Shown here in pieces: positions 36,093 through 47,472 of a stretch of DNA of 64,000 nt. The DNA lies in the NCBI GenBank assembly GCA_021030915.1, contig JAGEMR010000007.1, positions 124,001-188,000 on the forward strand, in the 5' to 3' direction. This DNA comes from Astrothelium macrocarpum (taxonomy: Eukaryota; Ascomycota; Dothideomycetes; Trypetheliales; Trypetheliaceae). The translations under genes were made by a program, and so were the position numbers. The number at the start of each line of letters is the position of its first letter. The first letter of the stretch is position 1. The notes under the pieces are model-generated. The model was not told the DNA's origin, did no database searches, and was given only the letters and a program-made list of their open reading frames with translations.

Positions 36093-37441
36093 AGCAAGCG
36101 CCGAATTCGGCCTTGTTAAGAATTTAAGATGCATGTTCTGGAAAATTAGCTTCAGATACGCGGATAAGTTCGCTGGCCTCGAACTAAGCTCTAATCCTCA
36201 ATGGTCTAACGATGACTCCTTTCAGCACTCATTTCAATTGGTCTCATAATGACACAATCTTCTCAGCCACAGGGTCAACGGTAATCCGTACTTTCTCGAA
36301 AGTTTAGGTGAGATTTGGAAGCATCGTTTTGTCAAACTAAGATCATTCCACCAATGAAGAAATAACTCACCACCTCGTTTCAATTAAGGCCTAGCCTGCC
36401 TCCGTATATATAGCAATCTAATGATCCAGGTACTGCTGTGTCATGGGAGATTTCTCCGAGTGATTGGGCGGCTGTACCCGCGGCTGGTGCGGTGATAGGA
36501 GTCTCATGTTCCGACCGCCATGAACTGAACTGGTCTTAGTTGATGTTTCCACGATCTCCAGCGGAGCCAACATCTCAGCGCTATGAGTAGGACTGATCGA
36601 TACCGATGTTTCCAGGCCGCGATCAGTGGGTCCGTTTCAAGTTGAACGATACACGGGCTACCCCCAACAAAATTCGCGTGGAAACAATTTGACGACTAAC
36701 GCATATTGCGTACGCATGCATTCGAAGGTTATCCTAAGACTGACGCATTTTCGGTAGATTGAGCATTGATGATTCTTTCTGTTGAGCAAGGCAAGGCTCG
36801 TCTGTAGTGTACAGTGCCATACATGGGAAGAAGGCGAAGACATGAAAGGAAAAAAGGTACGCTGCAGGGAAAGGAGGTCCCTGCTAGCGCTTGCTCCCAG
36901 CGCTCTAGATGGTCGCTTATCCTCAAGGATCAGAAACCATGACAGCATGGCATTCTTTTGAGTACCAAACCACCGACATACCTGCTCGAATCGTTGCTAG
37001 CCGCTTTGCATGTTCATATACGTGACACCGGACAATATACAAACAAAGCCCGCCATTCGTCTAAATCTTTCCATCACCCAGCGCAACCGCCTTCACCCTG
37101 TAAGCTTCACATCCACCGGACTAATCGGCATCAATCTCTACACACCTTTAATCAATTTGCCGGGTAGAGAAATGAAGGCGATGTTAGACTCCATATGGCC
37201 TCAATAGGTGAGGAAGGCCATCTGAGAGATGCTATAAGATGTGTCTCTCCCAAGCCACAATAGTTCGCTTTTGTCTTCACAAGCAAGTCTGCTCAGTTTT
37301 GGCATCTCATTCTTTTTTGGCCATTTCCTGAAAACTTTCTTTACTACTTCACTGAGTGAAGCTGGTCATCCGTTCTTTACACTCCTTACAACAATCCTAC
37401 ATTCTTCAGCATCAAATAACAACCCATTTGATTTCTTCGCA
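36093..37441. other. Intergenic, no gene seen
   Basis: Upstream region of the AA9 gene. In-frame codons from 37241 precede the chosen AA9 start but lack a signal-peptide context, so they are treated as leader. Confidence 0.35.
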
Positions 37442-38692
37442 ATGGCCGCCCTTTCTTCTCTTGTTGCCCTTCTTGGGCTTGCCTCATCTGTTGCTGCCCA
37501 CGGTCAGGTCCAAGGAATTGTTGCCAATGGCGAGTACTACGAAGGGTATTCTCCTAGCTTCCAATATGACACGCCAGCACCTGTGGTTATTGGTTGGTCC
37601 ATCCCAGAAGACCTTAGCAATGGGTTTGTAGCCTCCAGCGCGCTCCAGACCGCCGATGTCATCTGCCACGTGAATGCCACGCCTGCTCAGGGCCATGCTA
37701 ACGTTGCCGCTGGTGATGTTGTTGAGCTCCAATGGACTGCATGGCCCAGTAGCCATCACGGTCCTGTGATCGACTACCTTGCCAACTGTAATGGTCCCTG
37801 TGAGACGGTCGACAAGAGCACACTCGAATTTTTCAAGATCGATGGGAGCGGTTTGATCAACGATAATCCTACGCCAGGCAATTGGGCCACGGATCAGCTC
37901 ATCGCGAACAATAATTCCTGGGTCGTCACCATCCCCAAGGACATTGCCCCTGGCAATTATGTCCTGCGCCACGAAATCATCGCTCTCCACTCTGCGGAAG
38001 AAGCCGGCGGCGCGCAATTATATCCACACTGTATCAACATAGCTGTCAGCGGAACTGGATCTGAAAAGCCCACGGGAACGCTCGGAACTGCCCTCTACAA
38101 GGAGTCTGACCCCGGTCTCCTTATCAACATCTACACCTCCCTTGCCAGCTACGACATCCCCGGCCCCACCCCCATTTCTGGCGCCGTTGCCATCAGCAGT
38201 CAGTACGAGCCCAGCATCACCGCGAACGGTGTCGTCGAGACCGGTACAGCTGCTCCTGCTGCCGCGGTTGCCGAGAGCAGCTCTGCCGCCGCTCCTGTTG
38301 TCCCCGTCAGCAGCTCCTCTGCCGCCGCTGCTCCCAGCGCTCCAGCCTCCAGTTCGGCTGTTGCTGCCACCTCTGTCGCTGCTGCTAGCAGCTCAGCCGT
38401 CACCTCCGCCCCAGCTGCTCCCGCTTCCTCTACCCTTGCTACCGCTGTCTCCAGCGCCGCCTCCTCCGCGCTCGGTCTTACCTCTGCTCTCCCTTCCAGC
38501 CTTCTCAACTCTGTGCTCCCGACTGCTGTCCCGACTGGCTCTGCATCGGGTCCCGTTCCGGCACCCTCCAAGCCTCTTCCAGCAGGCACCACACTTGAGG
38601 ATCTCCTTGAGTGGGTGAGCTACATTTTCCAGAACATGTTCAAGACCTTGGAGAGCGAGCAGAAGAACCATGCTCGTGACTTCTCTCACTAA
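37442..38692 (+). CDS. AA9 lytic polysaccharide monooxygenase with Ser/Ala linker and C-terminal tail
   Basis: A secreted copper enzyme cleaving cellulose-type chains oxidatively. The gene is intronless, 416 residues. The signal peptide (1-19) ends in AAH, exposing His20 as the N-terminal His of the copper brace. The second brace His is in SSHHGPVIDY (105/106). QLYP (Gln192, Tyr194) is the usual axial Gln-x-Tyr, and Cys 75/197 and 116/120 are likely disulfides. Residues ~245-375 are a low-complexity Ser/Ala/Pro linker. The last ~38 residues (TTLEDLLEWVSYIFQNMF, then basic) form a short conserved-looking tail instead of a CBM1. Some fungal AA9s carry a similar tail, described as X278, but I am unsure of the match. 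Confidence 0.93.
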   Translation: MAALSSLVALLGLASSVAAHGQVQGIVANGEYYEGYSPSFQYDTPAPVVIGWSIPEDLSNGFVASSALQTADVICHVNATPAQGHANVAAGDVVELQWTAWPSSHHGPVIDYLANCNGPCETVDKSTLEFFKIDGSGLINDNPTPGNWATDQLIANNNSWVVTIPKDIAPGNYVLRHEIIALHSAEEAGGAQLYPHCINIAVSGTGSEKPTGTLGTALYKESDPGLLINIYTSLASYDIPGPTPISGAVAISSQYEPSITANGVVETGTAAPAAAVAESSSAAAPVVPVSSSSAAAAPSAPASSSAVAATSVAAASSSAVTSAPAAPASSTLATAVSSAASSALGLTSALPSSLLNSVLPTAVPTGSASGPVPAPSKPLPAGTTLEDLLEWVSYIFQNMFKTLESEQKNHARDFSH

Positions 38693-39570
38693 GTCAGTAA
38701 ACATCTGTCTTTAAAGTTGCAGCTGGGAGTCTTGTATTCTTTAGGTTGCTTTGCCCGGCTTGGGATTGTTCGTGGGTTGATAGAGAATTGTTTCTGCACC
38801 TTTCCGTGTGGATTTGAGCATGGATGTACTCGGCTTGTCCGCAATTGATTCTTGTATATACCAAATATTTTTCGCTTCTACCAATATGAATGAGCACTTG
38901 AAACATTGTCCTGACAAGCTGTCAGAGACACATCAAATTCATCGCAACCCTTCCAAAATTGTGCCGGTGTGATATGACTTGTAAATCTGATGGTCTTATG
39001 GTTCTCGAATCATGTAACTGAGAACACAACAAGCGCATACTATAATGGAGCGGGTGTTTGACGTAGAAACCGAATTCGCTTTTTGCGAAGTTTTATCGGA
39101 GACAAGGCCTTCGATAGAGTGTGCAACGGATTATCTCTCATAGTCGTCGGGTGACATTTTTATTGCATTTGTTGGTGGCATTCTTCATTTCTACGGAACC
39201 TCTCGATGGGGGTCGCACTGCTTGAAAAACATTTCCAATCTTCGGTACAACTGACACAAGGCCGTGCTGCTTATCGCGCAAGGCGACAACAGTTGCGCAC
39301 AACCCCAAAGAACCTTGGCTATTTAGCGAGATGAATTTGGCATTAGCCCAGCTGAGAAACGTTGGCTCGTGGGTGGTGTTTTGAGTGAGTTTGTTCCATG
39401 GAAGAAACCCTCGGTGATCAAGCTGCAAGTTCCTTGCACAGGAGGCAAATAAATGTCGCTAGGACGAGCCTTACAAACATCTCAATCCGACGAATATCGG
39501 CAAGAGCAAGTTGATTACGAGACACAGGAAATGTTGGCCAGGGCTCAACGTGCTTTGTCTAAGGCAACTA
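38693..39570. other. Intergenic with MITE relic
   Basis: 3' flank of the AA9 gene up to the 725-bp element. A degenerate MITE right end lies at about 39100-39181; no gene seen. Confidence 0.35.
39100..39181. mobile_element. MITE right-end relic, copy 5
   Basis: AAGGCCTTCGATAGAG, then GGATTATCTCTCATAG and GGGTGACATTTTTATTGCA match the right arm of the foldback family; the left arm is not convincing. Confidence 0.5.
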
Positions 39571-40295
39571 CTTTTCACAGCCGATTTGAGGTTCGACTTC
39601 CTCCCTGAAAAATCCCGCAGGATTTGTTAGCAAACCACACCAAAAATTAGCAAATCCATTTTTTCACGAACAACAGCTCAAAAGTAATCGAAAATGTCAG
39701 AATTGAAGCTGAAATTCGCATTCGTCTTGATTAGATTTAGTTTTTGTATTTAAAATCCCAATTGCTTGGATAGCTGCTCGTCCAACTGTCCGAATTTGCT
39801 GAATTAGCTGCTCATTCAATTGCTCGAACAGATGTTTGTCCAATTGCTCGAACAGACATTCGTCCAATTTCGAACAATTGGCTGAGCAGCTGTTTGAGCA
39901 ATTGGACGAGTAGCTGTTTGAGCATTTGGACGAACAGCTAATTCAGCAAATTCGAACAATTAGACAAGTTGCTGTTCAAGCATTCGGACGAGCAGCTATT
40001 TGAGCATCTGGAAGAGAAGTTAATTCAGCAAATTTGAACAATTGGCTAAGCAGCTGTTCGAACAATTGAACAAGCAATTGTTTGAGAAATCAAACGAGTA
40101 ACTATTTGAATAATTAGCCGTAAAATATCAAATCAAATAAGACGAATGCGAATTTCAGCTTCAATTCTGACATTTTCGATTACTTTTGAGCTGTTGTTCG
40201 TGAAAAAATGGATTTGCTAATTTTTGGTGTGGTTTGCTAACAAATCCTGCGGGATTTTTCAGGGAGGAAGCCGAACCTCAAATCGGCTGTGAAAG
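39571..40295. mobile_element. 725-bp foldback element, TA-flanked, Tc1/mariner-like MITE
   Basis: Terminal inverted repeats 39571-39728 and 40139-40295 match at about 156 of 158 positions (one T indel, one G/A change) and begin CTTTTCACAGCCGATTTGAG. TA lies immediately outside both ends (39569-39570 and 40296-40297), as expected for Tc1/mariner/pogo insertions. The ~410-bp interior carries 24-bp units such as GAGCAGCTGTTTGAGCAATT in the right half and their inverted complements in the left half, so almost the whole element can fold back. It holds no transposase. It ends 7 bp before the TAG of CCT3 (40303-40305, minus), in the gene's 3' UTR. Confidence 0.85.
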
Positions 40296-40302
40296 TACTA
40301 TC

Positions 40303-42136
40303 CTAATCCTCCTCACCACCTCCACCAATCGGACCACCGCTTTGCTTTGCAGATTTGGCGGCACAGATATCGTCTACTCTAAGCAAAAGACAAGCGCTCT
40401 CTACAGCCGTCTTGATACTCTGTAACTTTACGGCTTCTGGCTCCCATACACCGTATTCTCGCATGTCCACCGGTGTGCCTCTGTCACCGTCAACACCCCA
40501 CGAAGTTCCTCCTTCCTGATGTTTTGCCCGGAGCTCCGTTAATTCTCTAATGGGTGATCTCCCTGCATTCTGGATCAAAGTCCGTGGGATGACTTCCATT
40601 GCTTCGGCAACAGCACGATAAGGCCACTGTGCAACACCATCCACGCTCTTGGCTCTCTGCATCAAACCAACACTGACAGCCATTTCCGTAGCACCACCTC
40701 CAGGTGCCAGCCTTGGGTGGAAGCATACATTTTTTGCTACACCCATGGCATCCTGTAAATTCCTCTCAATCTCGTTGAGAATATCTTTGGAAGGACCACG
40801 AAGTAAGATTGTACATGCTTTGGGGGTTTTGCATTTGGTCATAAAGGAAAAGTATTCGTCACCGATTTTGCTAATCTCGAAGAGGCCACACATGATGCCT
40901 ACGTCTGAAGGCTGAAGATCTGCTACCCGATTCACAATGGTTGCGCCAACCGCACGGGCAATGCGATTATTGTCTGTTTTGCGGACACGGCGAAGGGCGG
41001 TAACGTTTGCCTTGACGAAATAGTGTTGTGCGAGGTCTGAGATGATTTGAATCAGTAATTTGTTGAAGAATTGAATAAAAGATAACTCACCTGACACTCC
41101 TTTCTCTGTTATGACCAGATCGGGCTTTAGAGCAAGAATTGCATCGCACATCTCCTTGACTTGCTCTTCTTCGATTTCTAAGATCCGATTCCAGTCTTCT
41201 TCTTTGCTAATCTCGATATTTGTCTGACTCTCGCCTTTCTTGTACTCTAGTGGACAATCCAAAAGTATGATCCTTGGATTTTCTATTCGCCGTCTCATCT
41301 TCGGGTGGGTGATGTCTTTGTTGAGCATCACCCCATCCAAGACCGTACTGTCCTCAATCTCACCTCCTGGGATCTTCTCAACCCTAGCATATCGTTTAAT
41401 GTCAACCTCTTTACGACCACCACCTGCATCATGCATGACGGTCCTGACAGCCTTGAGCGCCAAGTTACACATGAGCTCTGACCAGCGAGAGACAAATTTT
41501 GTACCGATAGATGAGGAGATGAGGGAATACATGGCTTTGTCGTCGTTGATGTCTACTGGAAGAGAGATTTGATCGATAATATTGAGGGCGTCTGCGAGTG
41601 CGCGTTTGAAGGCGGAGATGATGACTACGGGATGAATATTGCGCTCGAGCTGGGGTAAGGCTTGGGCAAGAATCTCTCCGGCTATGAGACGGGATATCAG
41701 CGTTTATCCTCGGTGAAGATCAAGTGAACAACTTACCCAATATGATGACTGTTGTTGTTCCATCGCCAACCTCTTCATCCTGCGTCCGACTGAGTTCTAT
41801 CATGCTCTTTGCGGCAGGATGCGCAACCTCGATCTCTCTGAGTATGGCATGACCATCATTCGTAAGCACTATTCCTCCCATCGGATCGAGTAACATCTTC
41901 AACATTGCTTTGGGTCCAAGACACGATCGTATTATATCAGCCACTCTGTATGTAATCAGATGTTTGCGTCGTTTGGCGGTTCGGCGGATCTCTTACGTCT
42001 TGGCAGCCGTGATATTTGACAGTTGAGCTTTGCGACCAAACTGTCTTTCACCATTTTGGGTGTCTACTCAAAGTCAGCAAAATCCATGAGCAAATTGCGA
42101 ATAATACGTACTGAGAACAACTACTGGAGCCTGCAT
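40303..42136 (-). CDS. CCT3: T-complex protein 1 subunit gamma (CCT3)
   Basis: Subunit of the cytosolic TRiC/CCT chaperonin folding actin and tubulin. Exons 42136-42112, 42063-41997, 41945-41737, 41681-41091 and 41036-40303 give 541 residues, the normal length. Seen in order: NTQNGERQFGRKAQ, then MGGIVLTNDGHAILREI, the ATPase DGTTTVIIL block, then GLFEISKIGDEYFSFM, and GGGATEMAVS near the C-terminal equatorial domain. The end is GGPIGGGGEED. Introns (48, 51, 55 and 54 bp) fall so that the family sequence is restored at each junction. The 725-bp foldback element lies just past the stop codon. Confidence 0.96.
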
Positions 42137-42516
42137 CTTGCGGCACTGGCCCAAAGGCCAAACGATGAAATTTCAATGACGGTTCAAAGCTAGATGAAGT
42201 CACGAGGCGAAAGGGGTCAACTGGCTTTCTGAATGTATTATTTTCAAGGTGCTTTTGTAACGAAAATTGCTGAGCTCGACGCGTCGAAGCGCATGCAAAA
42301 GTCGCGAAGACGAATCGGCGTATTCTCGGCCAATGACATACGTAGCCCCACACTACGTGCGCACCTCGTAAAGCAATCATCGATGGTCGATGATTACATC
42401 TCAAACATCATTTCATCTTCATAAACAACATTTTATCGAAATTGGGAATTGGACCCGTAAAGGTTACTAGTCGCTATTGGAACTGCGATGCTTTGTCATG
42501 TGTGGAAGACTTCACA
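42137..42516. other. Upstream region of CCT3, no gene seen
   Basis: Promoter-side flank up to MITE copy 6. Confidence 0.35.
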
Positions 42517-42766
42517 CTTACAACATTGGATGCAGCAAGAAATGTCACCTCCAACCGTAAAAGATTTAATTCGTCGCAGGCCTCATCGGGAGGACCTCAT
42601 CTCATTCTAAACAATTACAAATTATTCATAATTTGTCGACAATCTATCGAGAAATAAAATTTAAGATGTTCTCGTCTACTTTTGTTGAGGGCCTCTCGAC
42701 GAGATCCGTGGCGGATTATATCTTTCGCGGCCGCGAGTGATATCTCTTATTGCACCCACTGGTGCT
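42517..42766. mobile_element. Foldback MITE-like element, well preserved copy 6
   Basis: The left arm has GCAAGAAATGTCACC, then CGTAAAAGATTTAATTCG, TCGCAGGCCTCATCGGGAGG and ACCTCAT. The right arm read inverted has CACCAGTGGGTGCAATAAGA, then CGCGGCCGCGAAAGATATAA. Length about 250 bp. Its end is 26 bp from the stop of the secreted protein at 42793. Confidence 0.75.
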
Positions 42767-42792
42767 CAGGTGCGGGTTAGCATTCAAAATAA

Positions 42793-43569
42793 CTATCTAC
42801 GCAATGTGTTATTAGGCTTCGAAGCATAAGCCCATAAGTCCATGTCATCATACACCCAACGCCGTCTTATCCTGACGACCAAATAGTTTGTTTCTGCAGG
42901 ATAATCAGGGTAATTCAATGCGGAACATGCGTCACACGGCTTTTGGCCTAGATTATGTCCATGTTCATTGTAGGCAATCAGAGAAATCCAACCAGCTTTG
43001 TACTCATGACCTTGCGTAGGACTCCATAAAAGTATCCACACATTATTGAATAAAGACTTTGGACTGGGGATTTCTGGAGCTACTTCAAGCCTTCGAGCTG
43101 TTGAACTGAATATATCTTCTAGAACTTTTAAGTGCCCCAAGGGAATGCACCGGGCCAATTGAATATCTTTTGCTGGGTTGAAAGGCTCGTCGAGACAGAC
43201 ACGTAGGCCAGGGCATGTTTTGAGCATTCTCATTTCGAGGCCTTTAAATCCAGGTCGACTACAGGCCAGAGTATATGATCTCGAAAACGCATGGCTGTTG
43301 CACCACGATCCTGCAAACTTCGTATACTCTTTCTCCTCTTGCAATGGACACGTATTGGCAGCCAAAGGTCTTTGGTAATTGGAGTTGTTAGAATATAGCC
43401 GGGTACTTAATCCAATGGAAACGCTTCTGAGACGTGTCAGTTTGATATATAATCAAGGTAGGATTGAAACAGCATACTTTACAAAATATGCTTCATCGAC
43501 ACTGTGAGCATCCAAAGGACTAACCATTCCAAAACAAAGAAACATGATGTTGACAGCAAATAACTTCAT
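42793..43569 (-). CDS. Secreted cysteine-containing protein of unknown function
   Basis: Exons 43569-43478 and 43426-42793 join to 241 residues through a 51-bp intron (GTATGC...CTCAG). The first ~22 residues are hydrophobic (LFAVNIMFLCFGMVS), a plausible signal peptide; the mature region has eight Cys, including CDAC. The central part has a well-ordered, non-repetitive sequence (KAGWISLIAYNEHGH, then YLVVRIRRRW). No family is recognised, so it is listed as a secreted hypothetical and possible effector. Its stop lies 26 bp from MITE copy 6. Confidence 0.6.
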
Positions 43570-44486
43570 TCGATCATGACAGATACTGCTGGGATTATCA
43601 TGAATTGTCAGAAACGTAACATGCAGGTGGTCAACTATATACTAAGAAAGCGGGAAAAAGGAAATAAAACCGGAGATGAGGAAGAGAAAGACAAGGAGGC
43701 GAATTAAAATGGAAAAATGGGATAGAACACAGGAACAGGAACGAAGTGATAAGGACTTGTGCTCTGTGCTAGGTTGCGAAGATTAGGTGGTGTTGAATTA
43801 ATCGTAGGCGACGATTGGTGGGCGTTTGGTGAATGTTCAAGTCCACCGACCTGACCCTCCATGATGCAACACCTACTTTCTGCTGTTTGGAGGTTTCTCA
43901 GCATGTTTTCTTTCAAGGCTTTGCTAGCAAAGTTGATTTATTTAATGGAGGCTGGTGAAAGATGTATGTAAAAACGGTTGAACGAGCTTCAGATGGCCGA
44001 GTTTTGGCCGTGTGCACAGATATTTTTCATCTCAGCCCCCTGGTGTGATGCGAATTCCTACAATCTGCATAATCCGTATAAATTCTAGCGTGGTTGACAC
44101 AAGATGATTAGCTTGCATTGTGCATCGGAGGCATCCTGACCACTAACAACTCAATGCCTGCAGTCGGAACCAGCCACTCAGCATCGCTCCCCGCCTAGCG
44201 AGTCTTCTTAAAGCTCGTCTTCCGGCCTCTCTTCTTCTTCAATCTACCACCTCTCAACAACTCGCAGCACGCTAGCAACGCTCACCTTTACCTTTTATTT
44301 TCTTTTCCTTGGTTTCACGCCACACTAATACATTTCTCTATTCATTCTCACATCTTTCACCTCTTTTTATTCACGGTATCTCTTCACTGAGCATACCATC
44401 TCACACCATACCTTGTTCACGTGATCTGCTCCGGTCTCGCTGACCAATCACATCTCGTGACCGTAAGAGCTCTATTATCAGAAACC
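43570..44486. other. Intergenic, no gene seen
   Basis: Divergent upstream region; the last ~250 bp before the next ATG are strongly CT-rich, common ahead of fungal genes. Confidence 0.4.
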
Positions 44487-45539
44487 ATGGCACGCGATTT
44501 CTATACATCCTCACCTACTGTTGTTCTTCAACCTCAACAGCCTCCTGATTATTTTTCAGGACATGGTCATGTCAATGAATCCTACACCAATCAATCAGTC
44601 TTTTCAAACCCCTCGCCCTTTGGCCCACCTTCTTCAACCTTTTCGGTGCCAGCTCCGTCGCCCTTGACGCCAAGTTCTGCTGTAGCTGGGCGTAAACGGT
44701 CGCGTGCTGATATTTTAGAGCCTGATGAGCAGCACGAAGAAGATGCTCCATCCGGACCGGCGTCTACGGAGCCGCCGAAACCTCGAGGAGAGCCTGTGTA
44801 CGGGCCTGGTATGACTCTCATCTATCCTGACGATCCTGGCTTCAGTGCCATTTCTGCAGCGTCGCAGACCGGAACCTGGGCCGAAGAGAAAAGCTCAACA
44901 CCAGAAACGTCGCATCGACCTTCGCTTCCGTGTCGCAAGTCTACGCGTTTGGACAAGACAGCCCCGGGTCTTGACGACATTACGCTCGCCAATGGGCCTA
45001 GTGTCATCAAGGAAGCACCAATTGATCCAACAATCGACGACGCTACTCATGCTTTGGGCATTGGCTGGACCGTTGTTCGTAACAATGCCGCTCTGGAAAT
45101 TACCAGCAAGGCATATGCGAAATTCATTGAGAATCATTATCCACTTTTCTCCGTTGAACTTCTTCTTCACAGTAGTGGCATGCCGGCGTATCTGATCAGT
45201 GCTTTTCGGGATGGTCGGATAGGGTTTTATCTTTTTGAAGAAGATCTCCAGCGAGGCCAGCTACTCGCTTTTGACTTTCAGCATGCGATTGCTTGTCTCA
45301 AGACACGTCCTATTGCTTTTGCGAATGACGAGATCCTCGTTGCGTCTAGAACGCCTCCATTGTCTGCAATGACTTCTGGGGAGATGGTTCCTGACACTCC
45401 AATGACAGGTGGTGCTGTTGCTCATTCCTCGAACGGCGTTGATAATTCGCTAAACATGTCTGCTTTGAATGGCCAGCATGGCCATGGCCAAAATGTTGCC
45501 ACTTTTGCGAGCGACGAGCAGATTATGCTTGTTGACTGA
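44487..45539 (+). CDS. Conserved-looking fungal protein, likely nuclear
   Basis: An intronless 350-residue protein opening MARDFYTSSP. Residues 1-150 are low-complexity (Pro/Ser-rich) with a GRKRSRAD basic patch that could be a nuclear signal. About 185-290 form a compact, ordered region: ALGIGWTVVRNNAALEITSK, YAKFIENHYPLFSVELLL and GRIGFYLFEEDLQRGQLL. The last 60 residues are low-complexity again. I do not recognise a named family. The frame extends upstream to 44421 only without an ATG, so this start is the natural one. Confidence 0.7.
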   Translation: MARDFYTSSPTVVLQPQQPPDYFSGHGHVNESYTNQSVFSNPSPFGPPSSTFSVPAPSPLTPSSAVAGRKRSRADILEPDEQHEEDAPSGPASTEPPKPRGEPVYGPGMTLIYPDDPGFSAISAASQTGTWAEEKSSTPETSHRPSLPCRKSTRLDKTAPGLDDITLANGPSVIKEAPIDPTIDDATHALGIGWTVVRNNAALEITSKAYAKFIENHYPLFSVELLLHSSGMPAYLISAFRDGRIGFYLFEEDLQRGQLLAFDFQHAIACLKTRPIAFANDEILVASRTPPLSAMTSGEMVPDTPMTGGAVAHSSNGVDNSLNMSALNGQHGHGQNVATFASDEQIMLVD

Positions 45540-46428
45540 AATCTCGTCGCTTATGATTCTTAAAATATATGCATTACTAGTTGGCGTTTGATACGGTGGG
45601 AGGATCTGTCTTTGCGCCTTACGCAACACATATTGCGGTGCTCGAAACCCAGAACCAGCCAAAGAGAGTGAGACTGAATTTTTTGGGAAGCTTGGAATGG
45701 ATCTGCTCACAATAGATTCGCGCTCTCTCCTGGCTTAGGCTCATAAATCATGATATAATAATGACGATAGCCAAATGAAAGATGATTATACATTCTATAA
45801 TCCCAGCAAAGTGCATCACTCGCATTCCCGATGAATTTGAATAAAAGTAGCCTAGGATCAACGATGCAGAGTGACTAGAAGGCATGCGCCATTTGTCAAG
45901 TTTGGCTCACAATAACAATATACGTGAGATATTTCCTAATACATGAAGCGAGAGCTTTATGGACAATTTGTATATGGATGGATATTTCCGGACGTAAGTC
46001 TATATCCCTGAGGTATGCCGCGGCGAACCGGCAAAACCTCATTTGCGCCGGTCAGAAATCCTTCCGCAATGCCCATACTTGGAATAGACTCCAACGAGGC
46101 ATATTGACGAAAACTTTCGCCTTAGGCAGAAGATGATGTGGCACGAAGCTGTTCCAAATCCTTGGGGACCTGCAAAGTATTATAAGAGCTTCGATGCAGG
46201 TTGGTGCATGGACACGGAAATCCCGAGGCCCAGAGTGTTTCAACCCAACTGCTTAATCCATCTCCCCTCGTTCTAAGTTCTGCATCATCCTTTTGCATCA
46301 TATTGATCAAACGCAGCAACTCATCACTGCCAGCAAAGTCTGGTTCTGTCAGCTCCAAACGCATTCAGCAGGTGTTCTTCCAGCAACGTCCCATCAACGA
46401 CATCTGAGCTACAACCTTGACGTCCATC
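45540..46428. other. Intergenic, no gene seen
   Basis: Several short overlapping open frames, none with a plausible start and family. Confidence 0.35.
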
Positions 46429-47472
46429 ATGTCTCAGCCTCTGGTACTCGTGACTGGTGGCTCTGGCTTTGTTGGTGCTCATGTCATTGTCGCTCTCATC
46501 GCTACCTCGAGCTATCGAATCCGTACCACCGTCCGCTCAATCTCTCGTGCCGATGACGTCCGGAAACAACTCCTGGAAGGCGGCGCACCTAAGGAGGCCG
46601 TTGACGGTGTCGAATTCGTCGCCGCAGATCTCTTGAAGGATGATGGATGGGAGCAAGCCGTCGAAGGCTGCACATACGTTCATCACGTCGCGAGTCCCTT
46701 TCCCGCGGCTGCCCCAAAACACGAGGACGATCTCATCATCCCTGCCCGTGAAGGCACACTGCGGGTGTTGCGTTCAGCGAAGAAGGCAGGCACTGTGAAG
46801 AGAGTAATAGTCACGAGCAGCGTGGCGGCGGTAGGATACGGCCACGAGGGGCTTAACAGGCCCTTCACAGAAGAGGATTGGTCTAATGTTGACTCTGACA
46901 TTCCTGCATACCCTAAGTCCAAAACTCTGGCGGAACGCGCGGCTTGGGATTTTATAGAAAAAGAAGGCGGTGATATGGAGCTTGCAACAGTCAATCCAGT
47001 GGGCATTTTCGGCCCAATTCTCGATCCGAATTTTGCCACTAGCATAGAGGTAGTCCATCGTTTACTAAACGGCTCTTTACCTGGGGTGCCCTCAATTAAT
47101 TTTGGGATTGTCGATGTTCGTGATGTGGCAGATCTTCATCTGAGGGCTATGACCGATCCGAAAGCAAAGGGCCAGCGCTTCATTGCCATTGCAGCTGACT
47201 CAATGTGGTTCATCGACATTGCAAAAATATTGCAGAACAGGCTTGGTTTACAAGCAAAAAAAGTGCCGACAAGAAAGCTCCCCGATTTTCTGGTTAAACT
47301 GGCAGGCTTTTTTGATCCGACAATAAGAATGATTGTGCCTGAATTGGGCCACGAAAGGAACTCGAGCAATGAAAAGGCACGGAGGGAGCTTGGCTGGAGC
47401 CCCCGGAGCAATGAGGAGGCAATAGTTGCTTCTGCCGAGAGTCTGATCAAATTTGGATTGGTGAAGAATTAA
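46429..47472 (+). CDS. NAD(P)-dependent extended-SDR reductase (GRE2 / dihydroflavonol-reductase type)
   Basis: An intronless 347-residue cytosolic reductase. The Rossmann glycine motif is VTGGSGFVGAH at the N-terminus; VTSSVAAVG carries the catalytic Ser, and AYPKSK the YxxxK pair. The block NPVGIFGPIL follows, as in yeast Gre2 (methylglyoxal and aldehyde/ketone reductase). Family members reduce a range of carbonyl compounds; the substrate is not predictable. No neighbouring pathway genes point to a specific role. The Met at 46429 (MSQPLV) fits family starts. Confidence 0.88.
   Translation: MSQPLVLVTGGSGFVGAHVIVALIATSSYRIRTTVRSISRADDVRKQLLEGGAPKEAVDGVEFVAADLLKDDGWEQAVEGCTYVHHVASPFPAAAPKHEDDLIIPAREGTLRVLRSAKKAGTVKRVIVTSSVAAVGYGHEGLNRPFTEEDWSNVDSDIPAYPKSKTLAERAAWDFIEKEGGDMELATVNPVGIFGPILDPNFATSIEVVHRLLNGSLPGVPSINFGIVDVRDVADLHLRAMTDPKAKGQRFIAIAADSMWFIDIAKILQNRLGLQAKKVPTRKLPDFLVKLAGFFDPTIRMIVPELGHERNSSNEKARRELGWSPRSNEEAIVASAESLIKFGLVKN

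Noticed and set aside
38200..38592. Minus-strand Ala/Glu-rich open frame
   Set aside because: Antisense of the Ser/Ala linker of the AA9 gene.
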